NCBI RefSeq assembly: GCF_048771995.1
Contig: NC_133034.1
Location: 2,790,001 to 2,854,000, forward strand
DNA length: 64,000 nucleotides
Origin: Taeniopygia guttata
Lineage: Eukaryota; Chordata; Aves; Passeriformes; Estrildidae
Reading direction: 5' to 3'
Shown here: positions 38,501 to 47,132 of the stretch, piece by piece
Layout: each line of letters starts with the position of its first letter
Position numbering within the stretch: position 1 is the first letter of the stretch
Position numbers and translations under genes: made by a program
Notes under the pieces: model-generated
What the model saw: only the letters and a program-made list of their open reading frames with translations
What the model was told of the DNA's origin: nothing
Database searches by the model: none

Positions 38501-39044
38501 GTCACACTGAAGGATCACAGCAGTTTGTTCTGGCCCTAAATTCCACAGCCTTATAAATAATAAGTAGCCTTCTGCAGATCATGCTTTCAAAACAATAAAG
38601 TATCCTGTGACCTTGTTTTTTCTTGGCTTTGGGGCAGAAACCATTTTTACGAATGTCAGGAACAGTCTTGTTGAAGCGGATGGTTGAATTAAAATCCCTT
38701 ACAGGAACGGTCACTGCAAACCAATATCCGTGTCTTTCCCAGGTGGGGCAATGAAAGCTCTGTACTCCTACAGCCCCCAGGAGGACTCTTGGTGCCTGGT
38801 GACTCAGTTCACCCACGAGAGAGCCAGCTGTGGCATTTCTCCTTGCAACAACAAGCTGTTCATCACCGGCGGCCGAGACGAAAAGAACGAAGTCATTGCA
38901 ACAGTGCTCTGCTGGGACCCTGAAACTCAGAAGCTGACAGAAGAGTGTGTCCTGCCCCGGGGGGTGTCCCACCACGGCAGCGTTACCCTCAGGAAGTCCT
39001 ACACGCCCATCCGTAAGGTCGTGCCCGGGGCAGTTTCTGTCTGA
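17332..39044 (+). CDS. KLHL6: KLHL6, kelch-like family member 6 (complete, 7 coding exons)
   Basis: The spliced product is a BTB-BACK-kelch protein that acts as a substrate adaptor for CUL3 RING ubiquitin ligases. In mammals it works in B lymphocytes (germinal centre and B-cell receptor signalling). Joining 17332-17591, 22532-22697, 28330-28779, 30853-31090, 34407-34609, 35538-35751 and 38743-39044 gives 1833 nt, or 610 aa plus stop; from memory human KLHL6 is about 621 aa. All six introns are GT-AG and every junction keeps frame. BTB lies at about residues 58-158, BACK at about 160-265, and kelch repeats at about 305-605. The N-terminus (MGDTLEKS), the [11 protein letters not shown] junction and the C-terminus ([10 protein letters not shown]) match what I recall of mammalian KLHL6 almost residue for residue. 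The start has a strong Kozak context (A at -3, G at +4). No frame break is seen. The 5' UTR and promoter are not resolved. Confidence 0.95.
17592..22531 (+). other. KLHL6: KLHL6 intron 1
   Basis: A 4.9-kb GT-AG intron inside the BTB domain. I recognise no repeats or genes in it. Confidence 0.8.
22532..22697 (+). CDS. KLHL6: KLHL6 coding exon 2 (BTB second half)
   Basis: The acceptor is ctttctttccag and the donor is gtacag. The first base completes the split Arg87 codon, then 55 codons continue the BTB domain ([15 protein letters not shown], then LLDYTYTSK and VLEAASLFQ). The exon ends on a codon boundary. BTB dimerisation and part of the CUL3 contact surface lie here by family analogy. Confidence 0.93.
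23449..23660 (+). mobile_element. CR1 LINE fragment in KLHL6 intron 2
   Basis: The fragment matches an internal 3'-region block of CR1 (cctgtgaggagaggctgag, caactccctgacagg, ggtttagattagatattagg). It lacks the CR1 terminus, so it is truncated at both ends. It lies in sense orientation with KLHL6. Confidence 0.7.
25141..25239. repeat. 33-bp tandem repeat, 3 units, in KLHL6 intron 2
   Basis: Three 33-bp units (25141, 25174, 25207) share the gatgcccactgccatggaaa core. The unit length is a multiple of three, so the frame stays open, but there is no evidence of coding. It lies in a GC-rich part of the intron. Confidence 0.85.
25759..25810. repeat. 16-bp tandem repeat, just over 3 units, in KLHL6 intron 2
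   Basis: The unit gagagggattctgaat is repeated perfectly at 25759, 25775 and 25791, with a partial fourth copy. The units are identical, so the expansion is recent. Confidence 0.95.
28330..28779 (+). CDS. KLHL6: KLHL6 coding exon 3 (BTB end, 3-box and BACK domain)
   Basis: This exon is 450 nt, exactly 150 codons (residues 143-292), phase 0 at both ends. The acceptor follows ctgcccacag and the donor is gtgagt. It opens with [16 protein letters not shown], the BTB end and 3-box region that helps grip CUL3 in this family. It then carries the BACK helices ([10 protein letters not shown], the [13 protein letters not shown] helix, [13 protein letters not shown]). The exon is richer in G+C than the intron around it, as expected for conserved coding sequence. 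Confidence 0.95.
28780..30852 (+). other. KLHL6: KLHL6 intron 3
   Basis: A 2.1-kb GT-AG intron, phase 0. Apart from the GC-richer patch at 29520-29850, nothing is recognised. Confidence 0.8.
29520..29850. other. GC- and CpG-richer patch in KLHL6 intron 3
   Basis: The patch is richer in G+C and CpG than the rest of the intron (gaggaaacgcgtcc, cacggcggacgtg). Overlapping open frames of up to 150 codons reflect composition and match nothing I know. It could be regulatory or a degraded repeat. Confidence 0.3.
30853..31090 (+). CDS. KLHL6: KLHL6 coding exon 4 (BACK-kelch linker and first kelch blade)
   Basis: The acceptor is ttgcatttag and the donor gtaagg. The exon holds 79 codons plus one base (residues 293-371 and part of 372). 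It contains the linker [10 protein letters not shown] and the first kelch strand set ([14 protein letters not shown]), with the double glycine typical of kelch repeats, and ends in EVYISG. Confidence 0.94.
31091..34406 (+). other. KLHL6: KLHL6 intron 4
   Basis: A 3.3-kb GT-AG intron with a long pyrimidine-rich stretch at about 32340-32860. No genes are seen. Confidence 0.8.
34407..34609 (+). CDS. KLHL6: KLHL6 coding exon 5 (kelch repeats 2-3)
   Basis: The first two bases complete the Gly372 codon, then 67 codons follow. Kelch signatures are visible: [13 protein letters not shown], then [22 protein letters not shown] and the YDPFHNCW motif. The exon ends on a full codon before gtaaga. The acceptor is gtacactacag. 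Confidence 0.94.
34959..34983. repeat. Perfect 11-bp inverted repeat (hairpin) in KLHL6 intron 5
   Basis: Arms atatataaagc (34959-34969) and gctttatatat (34973-34983) flank a 3-nt loop tgt, next to a TA-rich stretch. It is probably simple-sequence in origin. Confidence 0.7.
35538..35751 (+). CDS. KLHL6: KLHL6 coding exon 6 (kelch repeats 4-5)
   Basis: The acceptor is ttggtgcccag and the donor gtaagt. The exon holds 71 codons plus one base. It contains [29 protein letters not shown] and [14 protein letters not shown], with one complete kelch blade and the start of the next. It is GC-rich at third positions compared with its introns. Confidence 0.94.
36054..36711 (-). mobile_element. Solo LTR of an endogenous retrovirus (copy 3), antisense in KLHL6 intron 6
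   Basis: A 658-bp element, read on the - strand, begins TGTCGGAACTC and ends GATTCTGACA. It has perfect 6-bp target duplications actgca (36048-36053 and 36712-36717). Its U3-side part (36363-36711) matches copy 1, while its R/U5-side part (36054-36362) matches copy 2. It lies in intron 6 of KLHL6 in antisense, about 300 bp past the exon 6 donor. It is a fossil without an internal region. Confidence 0.88.
37660..37979 (+). mobile_element. CR1 LINE 3' end in KLHL6 intron 6
   Basis: The blocks ttttcagtggtggccaggg, aagttccacctcagcctgag, the agagcactggaacagctgcc block, cctggatgcattcc, and a terminal tctcttccaaccctaac followed by gtgattctgt are CR1 3' sequence. The subfamily differs from the copy at 2035. 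The copy is diverged, so an old insertion. Confidence 0.8.
38743..39044 (+). CDS. KLHL6: KLHL6 coding exon 7 (last kelch repeats, stop)
   Basis: The acceptor is gtctttcccag. The exon completes the Gly511 codon and runs 99 codons to a stop at 39042-39044. Motifs seen are [31 protein letters not shown] and the family C-terminal tail ending in PGAVSV. This tail is the most diagnostic stretch for KLHL6 over other KLHL proteins. Confidence 0.95.
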
Positions 39045-39715
39045 GCTCCAGGAGCCTCCTGGCCCAGACTGCCCTGAGGATGGGTTTGAGCTCCGGGGAG
39101 CAATGGATGGGAACACCACCACAGCTCCTCTGGCGGTATCTGTACATATGCACAGTCCTTGTGTTTCCTCTGTACATTATATCCTTAAATTATCTTAATT
39201 CCTTCCCTCCACAGAAAAACAAAGGGACCAGCTGTAGTTTACTCCTGCCAACACAATACCTCGAATCAGTCAAAGAAATGTAGGTGGGAAATTTAGTTCC
39301 CAGCTATATCTACCCTGGAATGTGCTTGAACTGGCTCAGTCTGATCCCAGAGTTTGGTCAACTATTTATTTTGTTAAGTTGGATTTGCAATACCTACTAG
39401 TGAAAAAAGAGAAGTTGCTTTTGGAATTAAATATTTGTAACTTTGGTAGGACATCAAGCTGTGTCTTCCAAAGCTGTGCTTTATTTCACCCAGTGTTTGG
39501 CACATTAGATTAAGTTTGAACCAGTTTGTTTGTTTGTTTGAAGATACTTTGTTGGCTTTTCAGTTCTGCATGACCAAAAAATATCCATCTCAGTTTGCAA
39601 ACCTTGCTGTCATTCCCAAGAAAGAGACTGCACAGGCTGCAAATGTAAATGAAGGCTAAATTTCTTCCACGTCACATTCACTGCGGCTGTTTTCTAAATA
39701 AAACAGGCCAAAAGG
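39045..39715 (+). promoter_or_regulatory. KLHL6: KLHL6 3' UTR and probable polyadenylation site
   Basis: About 670 bp follow the stop with no conserved coding frame. A canonical AATAAA lies at 39697-39702. A T/GT-rich stretch beginning about 20 bp later (ttgctgtgtgtcggtggctg) fits a downstream cleavage element. Cleavage near 39715 is inferred; longer isoforms cannot be excluded. Confidence 0.6.
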
Positions 39716-39825
39716 TAGTTTCCCTTTCCTTTGCTGTGTGTCGGTGGCTGTTGTGCCTGGAAGGGTTTTTGCTGTGGCATCGCTGCGCCCATGCGGAGCA
39801 GCAGAGCGCGGCCGCCCGCGCCCGC

Positions 39826-40516
39826 CTCCATCCCCAGCTCCATCCCCGCCTCCATCCCCGGCTCCATCCCAGCTCCATCCCCGCCTCCATCCCCGGCTCC
39901 ATCCCCGCCTCCATCCCCGGCTCCATCCCAGCTCCATCCCCGGCTCCATCCCAGCTCCATCCCCGCCTCCATCCCCGGCTCCATCCCCGGCTCCATCCCC
40001 GCCTCCATCCCCGCCTCCATCCCCGCCTCCATCCCCAGCTCCATCCCAGCTCCATCCCCAGCTCCATCCCAGCTCCATCCCCGCCTCCATCCCCGGCTCC
40101 ATCCCCGGCTCCATCCCCGCCTCCATCCCAGCTCCATCCCAGCTCCATCCCCGCCTCCATCCCCGCCTCCATCCCAGCTCCATCCCCGCCTCCATCTCAG
40201 CTCCATCCCAGTTCCATCCCCGCCTCCATCCCCAGCTCCATCCCCGCCTCCATCCCCGCCTCCATCCCCGGCTCCATCCCCGGCTCCATCCCCGCCTCCA
40301 TCCCAGCTCCATCCCCAGCTCCATCCCCGCCTCCATCCCCGCCTCCATCCCCGCCTCCATCCCCAGCTCCATCCCAGCTCCATCCCCAGCTCCATCCCCG
40401 CCTCCATCCCAGCTCCATCCCCAGCTCCATCCCGCCTCCATCCCCAGCTCCATCCCCGCCTCCATCCCAGCTCCATCCCAGCTCCATCCCAGCTCCATCC
40501 CCAGCTCCATCCCCGC
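39826..40516. repeat. C-rich 11/12-bp minisatellite, about 59 units
   Basis: The array consists of units ctccatccccgc, ctccatccccgg or ctccatccccag (12 bp) mixed with ctccatcccag (11 bp), counted as 59 ctccat-type repeats. The 12-bp units keep frame and the 11-bp units shift it, so all + frames read the same few peptides (IPASIPGS, PSPPPSPA, QLHPRLHP). Long open frames on both strands result. It starts about 110 bp after the probable KLHL6 polyadenylation site and lies between convergent genes. Confidence 0.95.
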
Positions 40517-43500
40517 TGGGTGGCACTGCGCTCCCGGCGTTTTCCTCACGGGTTCTGCTTTCCTGGAACGCACCCGTTCCAGGAAACAAAACACTCTGCT
40601 GGAGAGAAAAACAGTTCCAGGTACTGTTCCCAGTCTGGTTCATGAGACTGTCACATGCTGTACCAGAGTGGGCAACTGTTCACCAGGCCAGGAGGGCACA
40701 AGTCCCAAATCCCAGCATCTGGGTCAGTTGTAGGGAAAGAAAAACAAACACTGAAGAGGTCACGCCCGGGACGCTCTGGGACACTCTTGGCCAAAGACTG
40801 GGAACATATTCCCGTCCCTCCTCCCCTGCCTAGTTGCTGGAAAGAGCCAACTCACTATTAAATCAAGACAGAAAATACAGTGCAAAACAAATCTCTCCAA
40901 GCAGTGACTCCTTCCAGCCTTCCCTCCCTCTCTGTAATGTCTCCTTTTGCCTTATACAGTATTAAAAATATTTCTGTCATGTTAGGCTGGGAGAAAACCA
41001 CAGGTTCCTGAATTTCAGCACACTAATGCCAGAGTGCTCAGTGGTGTGGCAGGGCCTGCAGACACTCCTGGTGCAGGCTGAGCAGGGAAGACACAGCCCA
41101 TGGGGCAGATACAACCCTCCAACAGGTCTCCACTGTGTCCTTCCCTCAGAAAGACTGCAAGAAATCCTGTTTCTTCTGCAATTTGCCCCATGCCTTGAAC
41201 TCATCTCTGTAATTGCAGCCAATCCCCACATCTCACTAATTCTCCCACAGGCCTTCCATTTTCAGCTACTTTTTAATTGCTCCCCTTCTTTCTTTATGTT
41301 CCTGTTGTTCTGCAGGGTCAGCACACCTCACACTTCCATGCTGCCTCCCACTCTCCCATCCCACTCTGCTTTGCAGAGGGCATGAAGAAGTACCCTCCAG
41401 ACAGAGTATTTTACTTCAGAAGGTTTTTGTGAAGAACAGTTACCACCTTTGACCTGGTTGGTAGCACTGGCTGGCCTAGAGGGACAGAGAAGGTGGATAA
41501 ATGGGAGGGTTCTCCCTTTCCTTTTGAGAAGCTGCATTTTATATCTTTACCTGTTGGAAAAACTAATTGTTTGTAACAGCTGTTGAATCTGACTAGCTCT
41601 TCCTACTGAGAATCATCCTAAAAACCAGCAGCCCTCAGGAACTGGTTTTTGATTTTTCTCCCTGTAATGTTTTTAGCAAAAGCTTATATATTTTTTTTTG
41701 TCTTGAGAAAGATAAATCACTGAATTAGGAAAAGGTTGTCCAAATAAACTTCCTAATACAAATTCTTAACTCCACATCTCAAAGGCAGGAATCAGTCTCT
41801 AGTCTGTCCTAAGGTGGTTTCCTAGTCACATGTGCAAACCTTGGGCAATCATAAGCCAAAACACCCCTCACTGACAAACAAGAGACAGCACAATCACAGC
41901 TTGGCTCTTTTCCCCTCTCCTAACTCATGAATCGCTCACAAATTCCGACATTTTAATAGCCATGAGCAAAGAGTTGTGGTTATTTGCCTCTCTGCTCTTT
42001 GTACCCTCTGGATTCATGTTGCAATCCAAAGGACTTGAAGTATATTGAAAAACAAAACCATTTAAATCAGTAGTTTTATACAGACGCCAAAAATCATAGG
42101 GTTTGTGAAAACAATGGCAAGAACCAGCAGTGCTGGGCACTCATCTGTCAGCAGTAAATGGGGTGGAGGTGGGGGTAGAGACAGGAGACAACAGAAATCA
42201 AATTTCAAAACCTTGCAATTTCCTTTTCCTATCACAGGCTCTTTCTCTCTGATCTGCCGTGCATCCCCTTCTCCTGCAGGGAATGACTGCAGCCACAGTT
42301 TCTGCCCAAGGAAAACAGAGAATCAGATGTAGAAAACAGTGACCAGTGAGGCACAGAGCTGTCCCTGCAGAGCTGCCCCCGGGCACCTGGTGCTGCCCCC
42401 CAGCACTGGCACTGCCCCGGGTGCTCAGGCTGCCCCCAGTGCAACCAGGCAATTCCTTCTGCCCTCTTCCTATATTACAGTTCCAGTAGAAAATGACACA
42501 GCCGATTGATGGAGCAGAAGTAGACACTCCAATAGTAATTACTAAAGCTGCAGGAGGTTAATTAGTTTTACTGAATAATTACTCAAATGCTTGCCATGAA
42601 CTGTACCTCAAATCCAAAGCTGTGTGCTTGTTTACCTGCATGGAGATCCTCCGTATCTCCTGACAGTGAAACTGATCTCATTTGAGGCACAGACCTAGCT
42701 CTGATGTAATTATGTCTGCAGTGATGTATGGCACAGGCACAGCCCCAGCCTCTGGAATGCTGGTCTGAGTCCCTTCATTACAGACAGCAAACTGCACTTT
42801 AAATCCAGCTGGGGAGGGAAGAGAGCAGAGGTAAACGTTGTGACAGTATTGGCACAAGAAAAGAGGGGAAAAACTGACCAGGAATATATTTAGGCTATAA
42901 ATTAGAATACCTTTAGTGATTCATGCTGTTGCAATTCATTAAAGGATTACTGCCCCCAGCTGCCAGATCACATGTTAAAGCCAACTGCTCTCCATTTCAC
43001 TTCAAATTAAAATGCAGGGCAGCCAAACTTCTTGATGTCTTATGTGACCCAGGAGAGGTCGATTACTGGTAAACAGTCTCAGTTTGAATTTCCAGAGCTT
43101 ATGTGGAGACATCCTTACAAGGCTGGTGATCACTACACCCAAGAGGTTCTGGAAAATGCAGAAGCCTAACATGCTTTGAGACAAAACTCACGACATTTAT
43201 GAAAAGCATTATAGGAATCTAGTGCTTGTGACGTTGCCCTGGTGAGCCCTTTGATCCTATTCAGATAGACTGGGGAAACCCCAAAGGCAAATGGTTCAGG
43301 TACATAGTATGTTTCTTATATGCATGCTATAACCTGCTGCTTTTGTACCAAACAGTGTGGTAATATTCTATGGGAAGAAGTTGTTTACAAGCAGTCACTT
43401 AAGAAAAACGTACCTATCTGATGTTAAACCACTTTAAAGAGAAATAAAATCAGCTTGAAATGATCTTTCTTAGAAGACCAGCTCCACATAGCAGTGTTTT

Positions 43501-46073
43501 GTTTGCCTGGTCCTTGTGATGTCACTGTGGGCAGGCTTTATACATATATAAACTTGCCACAATCACTGATTTGTGTGCTGTCTTTCAGCATCCTTCTTTA
43601 TGTTACCAAACTTCTCATTGTATCTATATATATCCAGTACATGTGTATGTAAGAGAGAGTTACAGAATTGGCAACAGAATCCTGTCCTGCTTATACCTTC
43701 ATAATCATCAGAGGTCAGCACAAAGACCAAGTACTGCTAACCTGGTGTTACACAAAGACCTATAGCTCCATATAGAATTACCTTACTTTATGCTATTTAC
43801 ACAGTTATCTTTAGTACTTATCATGGCAATTTCCAATAGAGGTAAACATGAATGGACCTTGCATGGACAAAACGACTTGTGAGTTATCAGCATCATTGTC
43901 ATTGAGCACTGGCATAAGAATTTGACCCAGGATATGAAAGCTTGGGGATGCACAAATACCTCTTCCATTCTTGATCTTCCCACATGCCAAAGAGATTCAG
44001 AAGAAAGAATCTCGTCCACTGTGCAGACATCTTACCCATCCTTCCTATGTGTCATGGAAGACCCCTGTTACAGGTTGAATATAAAATATACAAATTATAC
44101 AAAGTATAGTTTGTGTGACAGATATCCATGGTATATTCATCTTGGAGAAAAATAAAAGTGGCCAGTAAAAAGCAACTTCTAGATCCTTTTATTGAAGAGG
44201 ATTGTGAGAAGCACAGAACCATGGTTAAAGCAAATATGCAATATTACAGTCCATTCACTTGCCACAATTTTACCTTAGAGATACTTCTCACACAAGAAGT
44301 GTCCCTTAGCAACAAAGCCTCTAAGATGTCCCTGGTCATTCCCCCCAGCTCTGAATTGGAATTTGTTACACCCTCAGTTGTGCTGATGCAGCTGTTTCCA
44401 GAACATCCTATTAAACAGATCACTGGGATAATCTCAGTTAAAATGAAAACACAACTTCTCTTTGAAGAGATATTTTTAACCTGCAACCCCAGAAGCAGTT
44501 GCATCAGCAAACAGGAGAGAGCGGACACTGCAATGTGAGGAGAGTAACAAGCAGTTTGGGAATGAGGAGAGAAGATCAGCAGGAACTGCTCGAACTCACT
44601 TTGCTGCCAAAAACATTTCATGTAACCAGACACCGATCTCCTCCTGGCTCACACTTGGTGGAATTCTTCAGATGAGTGTGAAATAGCCAAAAGCCACATT
44701 CAGCACTTTCTGTGTATCACTTTAAGCAAACAGAAGGATGAGAGAGTCTGCACAAGGAAAATACTGCACAGAGTGAAATCAAGGACCTTTTAAAAAGTTC
44801 AATGTATTTATCATAACATGCAATAAATTCTAAAAATATTATCTTTAGAAATACAGATCTCTTTAGCAATACAGATCTCAAGTCCAAGGGACAGAACAGA
44901 AATTAAAATTTCCCACACTGATGTTTATATCTGATGACATTTTGGTATCTTCAAAGGTCAGATATATGTTTTGATTGTCTTCTTAGGTAGGTGGCTGATC
45001 TAGAAAGCCTAAAACGCTCTTACAGGATGTAATTTTTCTTGCCCTGATACACCAACCAGCACTGCAGCCTCTCCTCCTGACCTTCCCAAGGCTTTGGTGG
45101 CAGGTACCCAGCAGCAGCTGTAGCTGTATGCTGAGCTCAGGCTGCCGGAGGAGATTTTTGTGAGGCAGAACTGGGAGCTGGGTCCTGGCCCTCGCCCCAG
45201 GTCCTGTCTGAGACACAGTTTGGGTACTCCTGTGCCCAGCCTGGCACCTCTCTGCTCCTGCCCCAGCTGCTGGGCTCAGCCCCAGCAGGGACTCAGGGTT
45301 TGGGCAGCCCCAGGCTCCCAGGCACAGCAGCTCTGCACCCGGCAGGGAGGGAATGCCACCCGCTGCCCCTGTCCTCTCTCACCCAGCAGCACGTTTCCAC
45401 CTCTGTGATGCTTGGCAGTGCCATGTGCTGGGCTGCCCAGCAGACACTGATCTAAGCTGGCTTCCCACCAGGAGGAGATTTTATCAAACCATCAGTGTTT
45501 TGCAGATTGTCAGATGGAATGCACAAGGCAGCGAATACACCAGCACACTGCACAAGCTGAGCAATGGTGTTACACCAAGTGCAGCAGTTTCCAGAGGAAC
45601 CTCTCAGTGCATGTTCTCAAGAACAGGACTTTGGCTGCCAAGCTTGCAAGAATATACTGTGTGAAAGAAATGGTTGCTGTTTTTACAGCACATTTGGTTA
45701 AGGATCCTCTGCTGTAGGTGATGCTGTCACAAGACCTGTGGTTGCTCCTTTGCTTTGCATTACCTATTTTTAATTTTCTTTTTTCCAGAAAGGCATCTGC
45801 AACAGGTGGGTGAAAATGACCTTAATTCAATATCTCCTCCAGAAGGTCCTGCCTTTCAGAACAAAGCATGGAACTTCATCCAGGGTAGCATTCACTGTAT
45901 TCTCAGCTGTGTCGTGATGAAAGATCTGTGGCCTTTTGGCACAAAGGAGGCAGTGATGAACCCATGTCTTCTTACCATGGATTGATCACTTCTCCACTTC
46001 AGAAGCTGAGTGATTTCCATCAGTCTTGCACAATAAGGTGAGGACAGCTCCTCTGCTGTGCCTCTGCTCTGCC
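40517..46073. other. Spacer between the convergent KLHL6 and GPR148-like genes
   Basis: No conserved coding frame is seen. A 136-codon frame at 44128-44538 resembles nothing known. The 3' UTR of the receptor presumably occupies the last few hundred bases. Confidence 0.6.
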
Positions 46074-47132
46074 TCAGGATGGTGGTGGAGCAGGTGACAC
46101 CAGGTGAAGCTGCCTCCTCCTGACAATGGATTTGAGAGAGGCTGAGATCTCTCTGTATCGAAGCCCATACAGAAAAGGGAACAGGACTTTAGGAAGAATC
46201 GTGAGGACATTGCAGACTGTCAGGGAGACGAAGATTCCTGTCTGCAGTCTGATGAAAACATTAACGCACAAGAATGATTCTACAAAAAGGGCCAAGAGTG
46301 GAAAGAAGTAAAAAAATAAGACAGTGTTGTGCATTACAAATGTTACAGTGGCTCTGGAGCAGATGCTTTCCCATATACCCGAGTGCTTGGTTTTAAAATA
46401 CAGAATAGCATAGCAACAAAATATTACAGACAGGCAGAGAATGATTACTATGGTAGAAAGCCAGAAGCAGAGTTTCACAGCATTAGTCCCATTCAGAGTT
46501 AATGTTAGTATTACTGGAACTGAGCACGTTTCCAGGACACAGGGCACAAAGCTGTGGGTAGTCCATAGCACCAAGAAGAAAATCCCAGGGAAAGCTCCGG
46601 AACACATCCACAGTAATACAATGATTTTTTTAGTTCTTGGGGGAGGCAAAATAGCAATGTAGCGCAGAGGAAACAAAACAGCAATGTACGTGTCCAAGAC
46701 TATTGCCACAGCTGTGAACAGTCCTCCACAGTAAGCCACTGCCAGCAAAAATAAGAGGAGGACACAAGCTTCCTTGGGGAGGCGTAGATGTGCTGCATTG
46801 AGAGCAGCTGACAGGGTATAGAAGAGCAGGTAGATCAGATCAGAAAGCAGAGCATTGCCCAGCAGCATGTACCTCGTTTCCTGGCGGATTTTAAACCGAG
46901 AGAAGATCACAAATAAGATGGTAGGGATGATGAGGACACCGGCCACAAGACAGACAATTGGAGAGATTAAGAACATCTTTGTGTTTGTGCCTGATGGGGT
47001 GAGAGACCATTCCTCCAGCAAAAGTAACAAAGTTGTGTCATCCAAATTTGAGGAACTGTTGAACTCTTTCTCCCTGAGGTGGATCACAGTTCTATTTGCT
47101 CTTCTTACTGAGGCACAGCCAGGGAAGTCCAT
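46074..47132 (-). CDS. GPR148-like orphan G-protein coupled receptor, intronless
   Basis: This is a single open frame of 352 aa with seven hydrophobic segments at about residues 55-79, 89-112, 122-148, 168-190, 220-247, 262-290 and 298-324. Class A landmarks visible are the N..LSD motif of TM2 (93-98), a cysteine opening TM3 (Cys123) with ECL2 cysteines (198, 203), and the TM4 tryptophan (Trp175). The DRY site reads DTY (147-149) and the NPxxY site reads FPFLY (318-322). Sequons lie at Asn13, Asn25 and Asn214. Segments such as KIRQETRYMLL, TYIAVLFPLRY, SGIWESICSRA and LYGLRYREI resemble human GPR148, itself an intronless orphan with an altered DRY. OR131-2-like receptors are the next best match. 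The Kozak context (GAAATGG) supports the start. A possible ATTAAA signal lies about 300 bp downstream at 45769-45774. No ligand is known and function is not assigned. A plasma-membrane location is inferred. Confidence 0.82.
   Translation of the reverse strand: MDFPGCASVRRANRTVIHLREKEFNSSSNLDDTTLLLLLEEWSLTPSGTNTKMFLISPIVCLVAGVLIIPTILFVIFSRFKIRQETRYMLLGNALLSDLIYLLFYTLSAALNAAHLRLPKEACVLLLFLLAVAYCGGLFTAVAIVLDTYIAVLFPLRYIAILPPPRTKKIIVLLWMCSGAFPGIFFLVLWTTHSFVPCVLETCSVPVILTLTLNGTNAVKLCFWLSTIVIILCLSVIFCCYAILYFKTKHSGIWESICSRATVTFVMHNTVLFFYFFPLLALFVESFLCVNVFIRLQTGIFVSLTVCNVLTILPKVLFPFLYGLRYREISASLKSIVRRRQLHLVSPAPPPS

Larger units (their letters stand above)
35752..38742 (+). other. KLHL6: KLHL6 intron 6
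   Basis: A 3.0-kb GT-AG intron carrying the antisense solo LTR (36054-36711) and a CR1 3' end (37660-37979). Together these make up about a third of it. Confidence 0.8.

Noticed and set aside
38502-39122. 206-codon open frame on the - strand
   Set aside because: It is the reverse shadow of the conserved KLHL6 last exon plus flanking intron and 3' UTR.
39649-40833. 394-codon proline/serine-rich open frame and the 312-codon reverse-strand frame
   Set aside because: Both are products of the 11/12-bp minisatellite; the same interval is open in several frames and has no conserved domain.
44128-44538. 136-codon + strand frame between the two genes
   Set aside because: No motif or homology recognised and no flanking splice logic.
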